Positions 1-7,700 of a stretch of DNA of 12,902 nt are shown here, one piece after another (position 1 is the first letter of the stretch; every line of letters begins with the position of its first letter). The notes under the pieces are model-generated. The model was not told the origin of the DNA, made no database searches, and saw only the letters and a list, made by a program, of their open reading frames with translations. Source of the DNA: an uncultured Prevotella sp. (GTDB lineage Bacteria > Bacteroidota > Bacteroidia > Bacteroidales > Bacteroidaceae); contig USSA01000081.1 of the NCBI GenBank assembly GCA_900557255.1, forward strand, positions 1-12,902, given 5' to 3'. Both the position numbers and the translations under genes were made by a program.

Positions 1-359
1 TAGATTTGCCCCAGAATAAGCGTGGCGAAATCGCATTGACCTATATCTATGGTATTGGTCGAAGTAGTTCAGCAAAGATATTGGATAAGGCCGGTGTAAA
101 CCGCGACCTGAAGGTTAGCGAGTGGTCTGATGACCAGGCAGCTAAGATCCGTGAAATTATCGGCGCTGAGTTCAAAGTTGAAGGTGATCTCCGTTCAGAG
201 ATTCAGATGAACATTAAGCGACTGATGGATATTGGTTGCTATCGTGGAGTTAGACATCGTAATGGTCTTCCAGTTCGCGGGCAGAGCACAAAGAATAATG
301 CTCGTACACGTAAGGGTAAGAAGAAGACTGTTGCTAATAAGAAGAAGGCTACTAAGTAA
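1..359 (+). CDS. rpsM: 30S ribosomal protein S13 (uS13), 5' truncated by window edge
   Basis: S13 sits in the head of the 30S subunit, contacting the P-site tRNA and the S19/L5 bridge. The reading frame is already open at the left edge: the first full codon (3-5) is Asp, and [10 protein letters not shown] matches the region that normally begins about residue 8 of S13, so roughly the first eight residues lie outside. The TTG at position 6 is an internal Leu codon, not a start. Visible family marks are the helix-two-turn-helix stretch with YIYGIGRS, the [12 protein letters not shown] segment, and the basic C-terminal tail ([20 protein letters not shown]) that reaches the tRNAs. It is the first visible gene of the alpha operon and is followed after 21 bp by rpsK. 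Identity is secure. Confidence 0.98.
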   Translation, partial: DLPQNKRGEIALTYIYGIGRSSSAKILDKAGVNRDLKVSEWSDDQAAKIREIIGAEFKVEGDLRSEIQMNIKRLMDIGCYRGVRHRNGLPVRGQSTKNNARTRKGKKKTVANKKKATK

Positions 360-364
360 TTCTG

Positions 365-371
365 AAGGAGG
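365..371 (+). promoter_or_regulatory. Strong Shine-Dalgarno sequence for rpsK
   Basis: AAGGAGG lies nine bases before the rpsK ATG, in the 21-bp gap after rpsM. It is fully complementary to the canonical 16S anti-SD core. No comparable sequence precedes any other complete gene in the window, which fits the weak SD use known for Bacteroidetes and makes this site exceptional. Confidence 0.85.
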
Positions 372-380
372 AAATTAATT

Positions 381-770
381 ATGGCAAAGCAAAAAGCAAC
401 ATCTAAGAAGAGAAATGTACGCGTTGACGCTATCGGTCAGCTTCACGTTCATAGCTCATTCAATAACATTATTGTATCTCTTACTAATAATGAGGGTCAA
501 ATCATTTCTTGGTCTTCAGCTGGTAAGATGGGTTTCCGTGGTTCTAAGAAGAATACTCCTTATGCTGCTCAGATGGCTGCTGAGGATTGTGCAAAGGTCG
601 CTTTTGATCTTGGTCTTCGTAAGGTTAAGGCTTATGTTAAGGGTCCAGGTAATGGTCGTGAGTCTGCTATCCGTGCCATTCACGGTGCAGGTATCGAGGT
701 TACAGAAATCGTTGACGTAACTCCATTACCACACAATGGTTGCCGTCCTCCAAAGCGTCGTCGTGTATAA
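381..770 (+). CDS. rpsK: 30S ribosomal protein S11 (uS11)
   Basis: S11 is a platform protein of the small subunit, lying near the mRNA exit and the 16S 3' end. The 129-residue product is of normal length. Diagnostic stretches are [18 protein letters not shown] near the N-terminus, [20 protein letters not shown] in the middle, [15 protein letters not shown], and the conserved C-terminus [18 protein letters not shown]. The ATG is chosen because it follows an AAGGAGG ribosome binding site at nine-base spacing and gives the usual basic N-terminus. It stands between rpsM and rpsD in the standard alpha-operon order. Codon use is biased towards GGT, CGT and AAG as expected of a highly expressed gene. 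The strong SD suggests its initiation differs from that of its neighbours. Confidence 0.99.
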   Translation: MAKQKATSKKRNVRVDAIGQLHVHSSFNNIIVSLTNNEGQIISWSSAGKMGFRGSKKNTPYAAQMAAEDCAKVAFDLGLRKVKAYVKGPGNGRESAIRAIHGAGIEVTEIVDVTPLPHNGCRPPKRRRV

Positions 771-827
771 CGCTTGAGGTTAGTATTATTAATTAAGATA
801 CAAACAATATAGCATTTATATAATATT

Positions 828-1433
828 ATGGCTAGATATATAGGTCCGAAATCTAAAATTGCGCGTCGTTTTGGTGAGCCAATCTTCGGCGCTGACAAAG
901 TTTTGTCCAAGAGAAACTTCCCTCCTGGACAGCATGGCAACAACCGTCGTCGTAAGATGTCTGAGTACGGTGTCATGTTGGCAGAGAAGCAGAAAGCTAA
1001 GTACACTTATGGTGTATTAGAGCGTCAGTTCCGTAATATGTTTGATAAGGCTGCTAAGGCTGATGGTATTACTGGTGAGGTTCTTCTTCAGAATCTCGAG
1101 TGCCGTCTTGATAACGTTGTTTTCCGTCTTGGTATTGCTCCAACACGTGCTGCTGCGCGTCAGTTGGTTGGTCACAAGCACATCGTTGTTGATGGTAAGG
1201 TAGTTAATATCCCTTCATTCGCAGTTAAGCCTGGTATGGTTGTTGGTGTTCGTGAGAAGTCTAAGTCTCTCGAGGTTATCGAAGCAGCTCTTGCAGGTTT
1301 CAATCATAGCAAGTACCCATGGATTGAGTGGGACGATAATTCAAAGAGCGGTAAGTTCTTGCACAAGCCAGAGCGTGCCGACATTCCAGAGAATATTAAG
1401 GAGCAGTTAATCGTTGAGTTGTACTCTAAATAA
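828..1433 (+). CDS. rpsD: 30S ribosomal protein S4 (uS4)
   Basis: S4 is a primary 16S-binding protein that nucleates assembly of the 30S body and, in E. coli, is the translational repressor of the alpha operon. The 201-residue product starts with [18 protein letters not shown]; the N-terminal region has [11 protein letters not shown] and no zinc-binding cysteine cluster, so it is the cysteine-free form. The S4 RNA-binding domain spans about residues 92-155 ([28 protein letters not shown]). The C-terminus contains the conserved [14 protein letters not shown]. No Shine-Dalgarno sequence is visible before the ATG; the 57-bp gap after rpsK is AT-rich and holds no clear promoter or terminator. Whether S4 feeds back on this operon here cannot be read from the sequence. 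Confidence 0.99.
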   Translation: MARYIGPKSKIARRFGEPIFGADKVLSKRNFPPGQHGNNRRRKMSEYGVMLAEKQKAKYTYGVLERQFRNMFDKAAKADGITGEVLLQNLECRLDNVVFRLGIAPTRAAARQLVGHKHIVVDGKVVNIPSFAVKPGMVVGVREKSKSLEVIEAALAGFNHSKYPWIEWDDNSKSGKFLHKPERADIPENIKEQLIVELYSK

Positions 1434-1445
1434 ATCATTACATTA

Positions 1446-2441
1446 ATGGCGATATTAGCATTTCAAAAACCTGATAAAGTAGTAATGTTAGAGGCTGATA
1501 ACCAGTTCGGAAAGTTTGAATTCCGTCCTTTGGAGCCTGGCTTCGGTGTTACCATTGGTAACGCTTTGCGCCGCATTCTCCTTTCATCATTGGAGGGTTA
1601 TGCTGTTAACACTATCCGCATTGCGGGTGTTGAGCATGAGTTCTCTTCAGTTCCTGGTGTAAAGGAAGATGTTACTAACATTATCTTGAATCTCAAACAA
1701 GTTCGATTCAAGCAAGTAGTAGAAGAATTCGAGAATGAGAAAGTTAGTATCACCGTTGAGAATTCTACAGAATTCAAAGCAGGTGATATCGGTAAGTATC
1801 TGACTGGATTTGAAGTGTTAAACCCTGATTTGGTGATTTGTCATTTAGATGCCAAAGCTTCGATGCAGATCGATTTGACTATTAATAAGGGACGTGGTTA
1901 TGTTCCTGCTGATGAGAATCGTCAATTCTGCACTGACGTTAACGTTCTCCCAATCGATTCCATCTACACCCCTATTCGTAATGTAAAGTACGCTGTAGAA
2001 CCATATCGTGTTGAGCAAAAGACCGACTATGATAAGCTCGTACTTGAAGTTACAACAGATGGTTCCATTAGTCCAAAGGATGCACTGAAAGAGGCTGCGA
2101 AGATTCTTATTTATCACTTCATGCTCTTCTCTGATGAGAAGATTACTCTTGAGACTCAGGATCAGGAGAGCAATCAGGAGTTTGATGAAGAGGTTCTTCA
2201 TATGCGCCAGTTGCTTAAGACTCGTCTCGTAGACATGAATCTTAGTGTTCGTGCCCTCAACTGCTTGAAGGCAGCTGATGTTGAGACTCTTGGTGATTTG
2301 GTTCAGTTTAACAAGACTGACCTCTTGAAGTTCCGCAACTTTGGTAAGAAATCGCTCTCAGAGCTTGATGATTTGCTCGAGAGTCTGAATCTGTCTTTTG
2401 GAACTGATATTTCAAAGTATAAATTAGACAAGGAATCTTAA
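1446..2441 (+). CDS. rpoA: DNA-directed RNA polymerase subunit alpha
   Basis: The alpha subunit dimerises to scaffold RNA polymerase assembly and contacts upstream promoter DNA and activators. The product has 331 residues, as expected. The N-terminal domain carries the dimerisation helix [14 protein letters not shown] (about 38-51). The C-terminal domain begins around residue 255 and holds the two helix-hairpin-helix elements: [18 protein letters not shown] (268-285) and [15 protein letters not shown]. Arg269, Asn272 and Lys275 line up with E. coli Arg265, Asn268 and Lys271, the minor-groove-binding residues, so DNA recognition should be intact. A flexible acidic linker ([12 protein letters not shown]) separates the domains. 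It begins 12 bp after rpsD with no SD, and rplQ follows after 31 bp, so it is cotranscribed. Confidence 0.99.
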   Translation: MAILAFQKPDKVVMLEADNQFGKFEFRPLEPGFGVTIGNALRRILLSSLEGYAVNTIRIAGVEHEFSSVPGVKEDVTNIILNLKQVRFKQVVEEFENEKVSITVENSTEFKAGDIGKYLTGFEVLNPDLVICHLDAKASMQIDLTINKGRGYVPADENRQFCTDVNVLPIDSIYTPIRNVKYAVEPYRVEQKTDYDKLVLEVTTDGSISPKDALKEAAKILIYHFMLFSDEKITLETQDQESNQEFDEEVLHMRQLLKTRLVDMNLSVRALNCLKAADVETLGDLVQFNKTDLLKFRNFGKKSLSELDDLLESLNLSFGTDISKYKLDKES

Positions 2442-2472
2442 AGGTTCGTAGTCCAAAAAGCAAAAACAAAAA

Positions 2473-2967
2473 ATGAGACATAATAAGAAATTCAACCATT
2501 TAGGTCGTACTGCTTCTCATCGTAACGCGATGTTAGCCAACATGGCTTCATCACTTATCTTGAGCGAGCACAAAAGAATCACTACGACCCTCGCAAAGGC
2601 AAAGGCTCTTAAGAAGTATGTTGAGCCATTGATTACTCGTTCTAAGAACGATACAACAACTTCACGTCGTGTAGTTTTCCGTTATCTTCAGGATAAGTAT
2701 GCTGTTAAGGCTCTCTTCGGTGAGGTAGCTGAGAAGGTAGCTAACCGTCCAGGTGGTTACACTCGTATAATCAAGTTGGGTACCCGTCAGGGTGATGCAG
2801 CTGAGATTGCTTTCATCGAGCTCGTTGACTTTGATGAGAATATGGCTAAGACTCTGAAGGCTGCTGCTAAGAAGACTCGTCGTAGTCGTAAGGCAACAAA
2901 GGCTGAAGAGGCTCCTGTAGCTGAGACTGAGGCTCCTGCAACTGAGGAGGCTCCAAAGGCTGAATAA
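2473..2967 (+). CDS. rplQ: 50S ribosomal protein L17 (bL17) with charged C-terminal extension
   Basis: L17 binds 23S rRNA on the solvent side of the large subunit near the tunnel exit. The core (about residues 1-120) is standard: [56 protein letters not shown] and the [18 protein letters not shown] segment. The protein is 164 residues, whereas compact forms such as that of E. coli have about 127. The extra part is first basic ([11 protein letters not shown]) then rich in Ala, Glu, Pro and Thr ([20 protein letters not shown]), low in complexity and probably disordered. Longer L17 proteins are usual in Bacteroidetes. This is the last gene of the operon; two terminator-like hairpins follow directly. 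The tail's role is unknown. Confidence 0.98.
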   Translation: MRHNKKFNHLGRTASHRNAMLANMASSLILSEHKRITTTLAKAKALKKYVEPLITRSKNDTTTSRRVVFRYLQDKYAVKALFGEVAEKVANRPGGYTRIIKLGTRQGDAAEIAFIELVDFDENMAKTLKAAAKKTRRSRKATKAEEAPVAETEAPATEEAPKAE

Positions 2968-2991
2968 TTTTCAATCATCTCAGATAAATTT

Positions 2992-3023
2992 AGCGTCCTT
3001 GTCTTGACAAGGGCGCTTTTTTT
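2992..3023 (+). terminator. Rho-independent terminator of the alpha operon
   Basis: AGCGTCCTTG (2992-3001) pairs with CAAGGGCGCT (3008-3017), ten base pairs with one G-U wobble around a six-base loop, and runs into seven T residues (3017-3023). It starts 24 bp after the rplQ stop codon. Confidence 0.92.
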
Positions 3024-3059
3024 GTCCCTTTTTCAAAACTATCTGCTCTTTTAGGGTTT

Positions 3060-3086
3060 TTCCTAATCATTATTAGGGATTTTTTT
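3060..3086 (+). terminator. Second, weaker intrinsic terminator
   Basis: TTCCTAAT (3060-3067) pairs with ATTAGGGA (3072-3079) with one wobble and a CATT loop, followed by seven T residues (3080-3086). The stem is AT-rich, so weaker than the first. It probably insulates the next promoter from read-through. TTAGG at 3051-3055 could pair with CCTAA at 3062-3066 instead and undo the hairpin. Confidence 0.6.
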
Positions 3087-3117
3087 GATTTTATTCTTTT
3101 AGTTCTTTGTATCTTTG
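3084..3117 (+). promoter_or_regulatory. Bacteroidetes-type promoter for the glycine-zipper lipoprotein
   Basis: TATCTTTG at 3110-3117 fits the Bacteroidetes -7 consensus TAnnTTTG. A TTTG at 3084-3087 is the best -33 candidate, at 22-base spacing, slightly longer than the usual 19-21. Transcription would start near 3124, giving a leader of about 14 nt before the ATG at 3138. Confidence 0.7.
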
Positions 3118-3137
3118 CAGCAGAAATTTAAAGCTTA

Positions 3138-3968
3138 ATGAAGATGAAAAAGATTATGCTTTTTGTAGCTTGCTCTTCTTTGCTGTTGAGTAGCTGCGAT
3201 ACTTATACGGGAAGTGGTGCTTATGCTGGTGCCACATTTGGTTCTATTCTTGGTTCTGCTATCGGTGGCTTGTCTGGTGGTCCTAGAGGTTCTGATATGG
3301 GTACTATCATTGGCATGGCTGGTGGTGCTGCCGTTGGAGCGGCCATTGGTAGTCAGGCTGACCAGAAATCCCAGCAGCAAAGAGAATCTGTTTATCGAGA
3401 TAGATCACACCGTGATCATCACTCTTATCAGGATGGAGTTTATCAGCAATCTTCACCTGTTTATTCCAATGACGAAATCTTTGATTCAACTAATTCGGGA
3501 GATGATAGGATTTATGATTTCAATGATAGGGATTATACCGGAAGTTACAGTGCTCAGCAGCCTGTTGCCACTATTCCTAGTTCTACACTGGAAGAACTTG
3601 GTCAGAATTATGCTTATTCATCCTCTTTGGAAATAATGAATGCTCGTTTTGTTGATTCAAATGAGGACAATACTTTGAATCGGAATGAAACAGCCAAGGT
3701 TATTTTTGAAATCCGAAATAACGGAGCTCACACGTTGTATGATGTAGTTCCAACCGTTATTGAGACTACCGGCAATAAGCATATTTTCATATCTCCAAGT
3801 GTTCATGTAGAAAGTATTGCTCCTGGCCATGTGATTCGATATACGGCAATGGTCAAGGCTGATAACCGTTTGAAGAATGGTACTGCTTGTTTCTGTGTTT
3901 CAGTTATACAAGGCGGTAAGACGATTTCCAAAGTTAATCAGTTTGATATTCCGACAAAATCCAGATAA
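3138..3968 (+). CDS. Lipoprotein with glycine-zipper segment and C-terminal Ig-like beta domain
   Basis: A predicted exported lipoprotein of 276 residues with no assignable biochemical function. A short basic N-terminus and hydrophobic stretch end in the lipobox LSSC, with lipidated Cys20. Residues 25-72 are a glycine-zipper region (GAYAGATFGSILGSAIGG, then GTIIGMAGGAAVGAAIG), of the kind that packs as membrane-inserting helices in envelope lipoproteins. Residues 76-150 are hydrophilic, rich in Ser, Asp, Tyr and Gln, and probably disordered. Residues 165-276 look like an Ig-like beta-sandwich of the CARDB/NEW3 sort (IFEIRNNGAHTLYDV). It begins with DSNEDNTLNRNE (173-184), which matches a 12-residue EF-hand calcium loop at positions 1, 3, 5, 7, 9 and 12. 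The start at 3138 fits the promoter; ATG at 3144 is a possible alternative. It is monocistronic between terminators. Confidence 0.85.
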   Translation: MKMKKIMLFVACSSLLLSSCDTYTGSGAYAGATFGSILGSAIGGLSGGPRGSDMGTIIGMAGGAAVGAAIGSQADQKSQQQRESVYRDRSHRDHHSYQDGVYQQSSPVYSNDEIFDSTNSGDDRIYDFNDRDYTGSYSAQQPVATIPSSTLEELGQNYAYSSSLEIMNARFVDSNEDNTLNRNETAKVIFEIRNNGAHTLYDVVPTVIETTGNKHIFISPSVHVESIAPGHVIRYTAMVKADNRLKNGTACFCVSVIQGGKTISKVNQFDIPTKSR

Positions 3969-4028
3969 GATTCCGGTAAGATCATGAATTTGTATGATAG
4001 TATCTTATTTTAGGATTCTGTTATATAT

Positions 4029-4075
4029 AAAAAGGTAAAGGCGAGAATCAATGATGATTCTCGCCTTTACTTTTT
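4029..4075. terminator. Bidirectional terminator shared by the converging lipoprotein and rlpA genes
   Basis: GTAAAGGCGAGAATC (4035-4049) pairs perfectly with GATTCTCGCCTTTAC (4056-4070): 15 uninterrupted base pairs and a six-base loop. Five T follow on the plus strand (4071-4075) and five A precede (4029-4033), so the hairpin has a T-tract in both directions. It lies 66 bp after the lipoprotein stop and overlaps the 3' end of the rlpA coding sequence. Confidence 0.95.
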
Positions 4076-4665
4076 GCTATATCTGTATTGTGCTTTTTTA
4101 GTTCAGCCTTGGTTACCTCTTTGCTTTTATGGTGCTCTGTTTTATTTATTTCCTTTGAAGTAATTTTATTGGTTTCTTTTTTACTGCTGTGATGATTTTC
4201 CTTATTCCTGTCAGTATTTCCCCACTTGTTTGGAAATTCATATTCCGTTTCAGCCACTTCGAAATCAACCTTAGGCAATTTTGTGTCTTCTGGTTTGTAA
4301 GGAATTGGGTTTTCCACCATTTCAACTTTTACAGACGCTACGCCTTGTGAAATCATACCAATTTCTTTTGCAGCCTTCCATGATAGGTCAATGATTCTAC
4401 CTCTTCCAAACGGACCTCTGTCGATGACTTTTACGATAGTACTCTTGCCATTGCTAAGGTTTGTAACCTTGAGGTGCGTTCCGAAGGGATAAAACCGATG
4501 TGCGCATGTTAAACTGTCATGATGTATTTTCTGTCCGCTTGCAGAGCGGGCACCTGTTGCTCTTTTAGAGTAATATGAAGCCTTGCCGTGCTGGTGCTTT
4601 TGTCCGTAGCATGGAACCAGGCTGAATATAGCCAAGATGGCTGTGATGAAAGTTTTTGTAACCAT
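4048..4665 (-). CDS. rlpA: RlpA-like septal ring/lytic transglycosylase family protein (double-psi beta-barrel)
   Basis: RlpA proteins are envelope proteins; characterised members (Pseudomonas aeruginosa) cleave glycan strands lacking stem peptides and act at cell separation. The 205-residue product has a signal peptide (about 1-21, likely cut after CYG) with no good lipobox. The double-psi beta-barrel covers about 25-117: GKASYYSKRATGARSASGQK, CAHRFYPFGT, VKVIDRGPFGRGRIIDLS and GVASVKVEMV. His56 and Asp82 occupy the positions of the proposed catalytic residues. Residues 118-205 have no SPOR domain, unlike longer RlpA proteins; the last 55 are a low-complexity tail rich in Lys, Glu, His, Ser and Asn, probably disordered or wall-binding. 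Own promoter, divergent from the ATP-grasp gene. Family assignment is firm, enzymatic activity is inferred. Confidence 0.93.
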   Translation of the reverse strand: MVTKTFITAILAIFSLVPCYGQKHQHGKASYYSKRATGARSASGQKIHHDSLTCAHRFYPFGTHLKVTNLSNGKSTIVKVIDRGPFGRGRIIDLSWKAAKEIGMISQGVASVKVEMVENPIPYKPEDTKLPKVDFEVAETEYEFPNKWGNTDRNKENHHSSKKETNKITSKEINKTEHHKSKEVTKAELKKHNTDIAKSKGENHH

Positions 4666-4684
4666 ATCTTCATATTTTATGGTA

Positions 4685-4716
4685 CAAATATAAAAAAAAA
4701 TGCTGAAAGATGCAAG
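4685..4716 (-). promoter_or_regulatory. Minus-strand promoter for rlpA
   Basis: Read on the minus strand, TATATTTG (plus 4685-4692) is a TAnnTTTG -7 box, and CTTG (plus 4713-4716) is a possible -33 element about 20 bases upstream. Transcription would start about 4678, leaving a leader of about 13 nt before the ATG at 4665. Confidence 0.7.
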
Positions 4717-4734
4717 TAAATCTCAGAAAATCAG

Positions 4735-4742
4735 TATCTTTG
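4735..4742 (+). promoter_or_regulatory. -7 box of the promoter for the REC/ATP-grasp gene
   Basis: TATCTTTG matches the TAnnTTTG consensus. No good TTTG is seen at -33, where the sequence is GCAA. Transcription would start around 4749, which places the upstream in-frame ATG at 4700 outside the message and supports the ATG at 4763 as the real start. It is back to back with the rlpA promoter. Confidence 0.7.
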
Positions 4743-4762
4743 CACAAACTTTAACTTCATTT

Positions 4763-7700
4763 ATGGAAAATAATATACCTCAGGAGTGGAATAAATTCTA
4801 CTTGAAAGACGTATCGTTTGTGAATCTGATGATGCGCCGTATCTACAATGTGCTGATTGTAGCCAATCCTTATGATGCGTTCATGCTTGAAGATGATGGA
4901 CGTATAGAAGAGAAGATATATAATGAATATATGGAGCTGGGTCTCCGCTATCCGCCAACCTTTACTCAAGTTTCTACTACCGAAGAGGCTGCTGCTGTGC
5001 TGCGTTCTACCGTCATTGATCTGGTGATTTGCATGCCTGGCAATGCTGATAATGATGCCTTCGACGTAGCGCGCGACATCAAGGGTAAGTTTCCCAATAT
5101 CCATTGTGTTGTTCTTACTCCTTTCTCTCATGGTATTACCAAGCGGATGCAGAATGAAGACTTGAGTATTTTCGATTATGTCTTCTGCTGGCTTGGCAAC
5201 ACCAATCTTATTCTTTCTATCATCAAGCTGATAGAGGATAAGATGAATCTTGAGCATGACATACAGGAAGCAGGCGTGCAGATGATTCTGTTGGTAGAAG
5301 ATTCTATCCGTTTCTATAGTTCTATATTGCCTAATCTCTATAATTACATATTGGAGCAGAGTAAGAACTTTTCTAAGGAGGCTCTGAACCGGCATGCAGC
5401 TACCATGCGTATGCGTGGCCGTCCTAAGGTGGTCTTGGCTCGTACTTACGAGGAAGCCCAGAAACTGTATGACAAGTATTCTGATAACACGTTGGGTGTA
5501 ATCAGCGATGCACGTTTCCCGTTAAAGAGTGCTGCCAAAGCTTTTGGTAATGAGGTGATGCCTGAAGAGGAGCCTAAGCATCGTACGGATACTTTCGGTC
5601 GCGAGAAGTGTCCTGATGCAGGTTTGCTACTCTTCCGTTATATCAGGAAGAACGATCCTTTCGTCCCGCTTATCATAGAAAGTTCTGAAAGTGAGAACCG
5701 TGCGAAGGCAGAGGCAGAAGGTTTCCGCTTTGTTGACAAGAACTCGAAGAAGATGAGCGTAGATCTTCGCCGTCTGATGGAAGAGCACATGGGCTTTGGC
5801 GATTTCATATTCCGTGACCCTAAGACCCATGAGGAGATTATGCGCATTCATAGTTTGAAGGAATTGCAGGATAACATCTTCAATATTCCTAACGATTCCA
5901 TGCTCTATCATATCAGCCGCAACCATATGAGCCGTTGGCTTTGTGCTCGTGCCATCTTCCCTGTATCAGCTTTCCTGAAGCATGTTACCTGGGAGAAATT
6001 ACAGGATGTAGATGCTCACCGACAGATTATCTTCGATGCCATCGTGCAGTATCGTCACATGAAAAACATCGGTGTAGTGGCTGTTTTCGACCGCATGAAG
6101 TTTGACAAGTATGCCCACTTTGCCCGTATCGGAGAAGGCTCCCTGGGCGGAAAGGGTAGAGGTCTTGCATTCCTGGACAATGTCATCAAGCGCCATCCTG
6201 AGTTCAACCAGTATGAGAATGCCACCGTGCAGATTCCGAAGACCGTGGTGCTCTGTACCGATATCTTCGACGAGTTCATGATGAGTAACAATCTCTATCC
6301 GATAGCTTTGAGTGGTGCTAGCGACGATGAGATACTGAAGCACTTCCTGCATGCCCAGCTGCCCGATTCGCTGATAGCCGACTTCTTCACCTTCTTTGAG
6401 GCAACCAGGAGTCCTATCGCAATCCGTTCAAGTTCGCTGCTCGAAGATGCCCACTATCAGCCGTTTGCCGGTATTTATTCTACCTATATGATTCCGTATC
6501 TGGAAGATAAGTATCAGATGCTGCAGATGCTGGCCTGTGCCATCAAGGGTGTCTATGCTTCTGTGTTCTATCGCGACTCGAAGGCTTACATGACCGCTAC
6601 GAGTAATGTCATCGATCAGGAGAAGATGGCTGTTATCTTGCAGCAGGTTGTGGGTAAAGACTATGGTACAAGGTTTTATCCTACCATGAGTGGTGTGCTC
6701 CGTTCGCTCAATTATTATCCGATAGGTGATGAAGAGGCTGAAGAGGGTATAGCCAGTCTTGCCTTGGGCTTGGGTAAATATATCGTAGATGGAGGTCAGA
6801 CCCTTCGTGTTTGTCCTTACCATCCGAATCAGGTGCTCCAGACATCTGAAACCGAGATGGCTCTGCGCGACACCCAGACCCAGTTCTATGCGCTCGATAT
6901 GAAGCATGTGGGCAATGATTTCAAGGTAGATGATGGATTTAATATCCTCAAGCTTCGGGTGAAGGATGCTGTAGAAGACCAGAGCCTTACCTATATCGCA
7001 TCTACTTTCGATCCATACGATCAGGTCATCAATGATGGAGTCTATGAGAATGGCCGTAAACTGATAACCTTCTCAAGTGTGCTCCAGCATGGAGTGGTGC
7101 CTTTGCCGGAGATACTTCAGATGTCGATGAAGTATGGAGCAGGGGCTATGCGCAGACCAGTGGAGATAGAGTTTGCCTGCAATATCAATAATGACAGGAC
7201 CTGCGAATTCTATCTTCTTCAGATTCGTCCTATCGTCGATGCCAAGGAGATGCTTGATGAAGATGTGAAGGCTATCCCTGATTCCGACTGCCTGTTGCGT
7301 TCGCACAATTCGCTGGGTCATGGAATCAGCGAAGATGTGGTTGATGTGGTTTATGTGAAGTATGATGACCACTTCTCTGCGATGAATAATTTTTATGTAG
7401 CCGATGATATAGAACGAATCAACCGCAAGTTCCTTGCTGACGGCAAGAACTATGTGCTGATAGGTCCTGGCCGTTGGGGCTCCAGCGACCATTATCTGGG
7501 TGTACCTGTAAAATGGCCGCATATCAGCGCTGCCCGGGTTATCGTAGAGGTGGCTCTGAAGAATTACAATATCGATCCTAGTCAGGGTACTCACTTCTTC
7601 CAGAACCTCACCTCTTTTGGCGTGGGATACTTTACGGTAGATACAAATACAGGTGAAGGCGGCTTCGTAAATAAGGAAATCCTGGATGCAATGCCGGCTG

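Noticed and set aside
4757..5395. 212-codon minus-strand open frame.
   Set aside because: It is entirely antisense to the ATP-grasp gene and its translation shows no family motif; long shadows are expected there.
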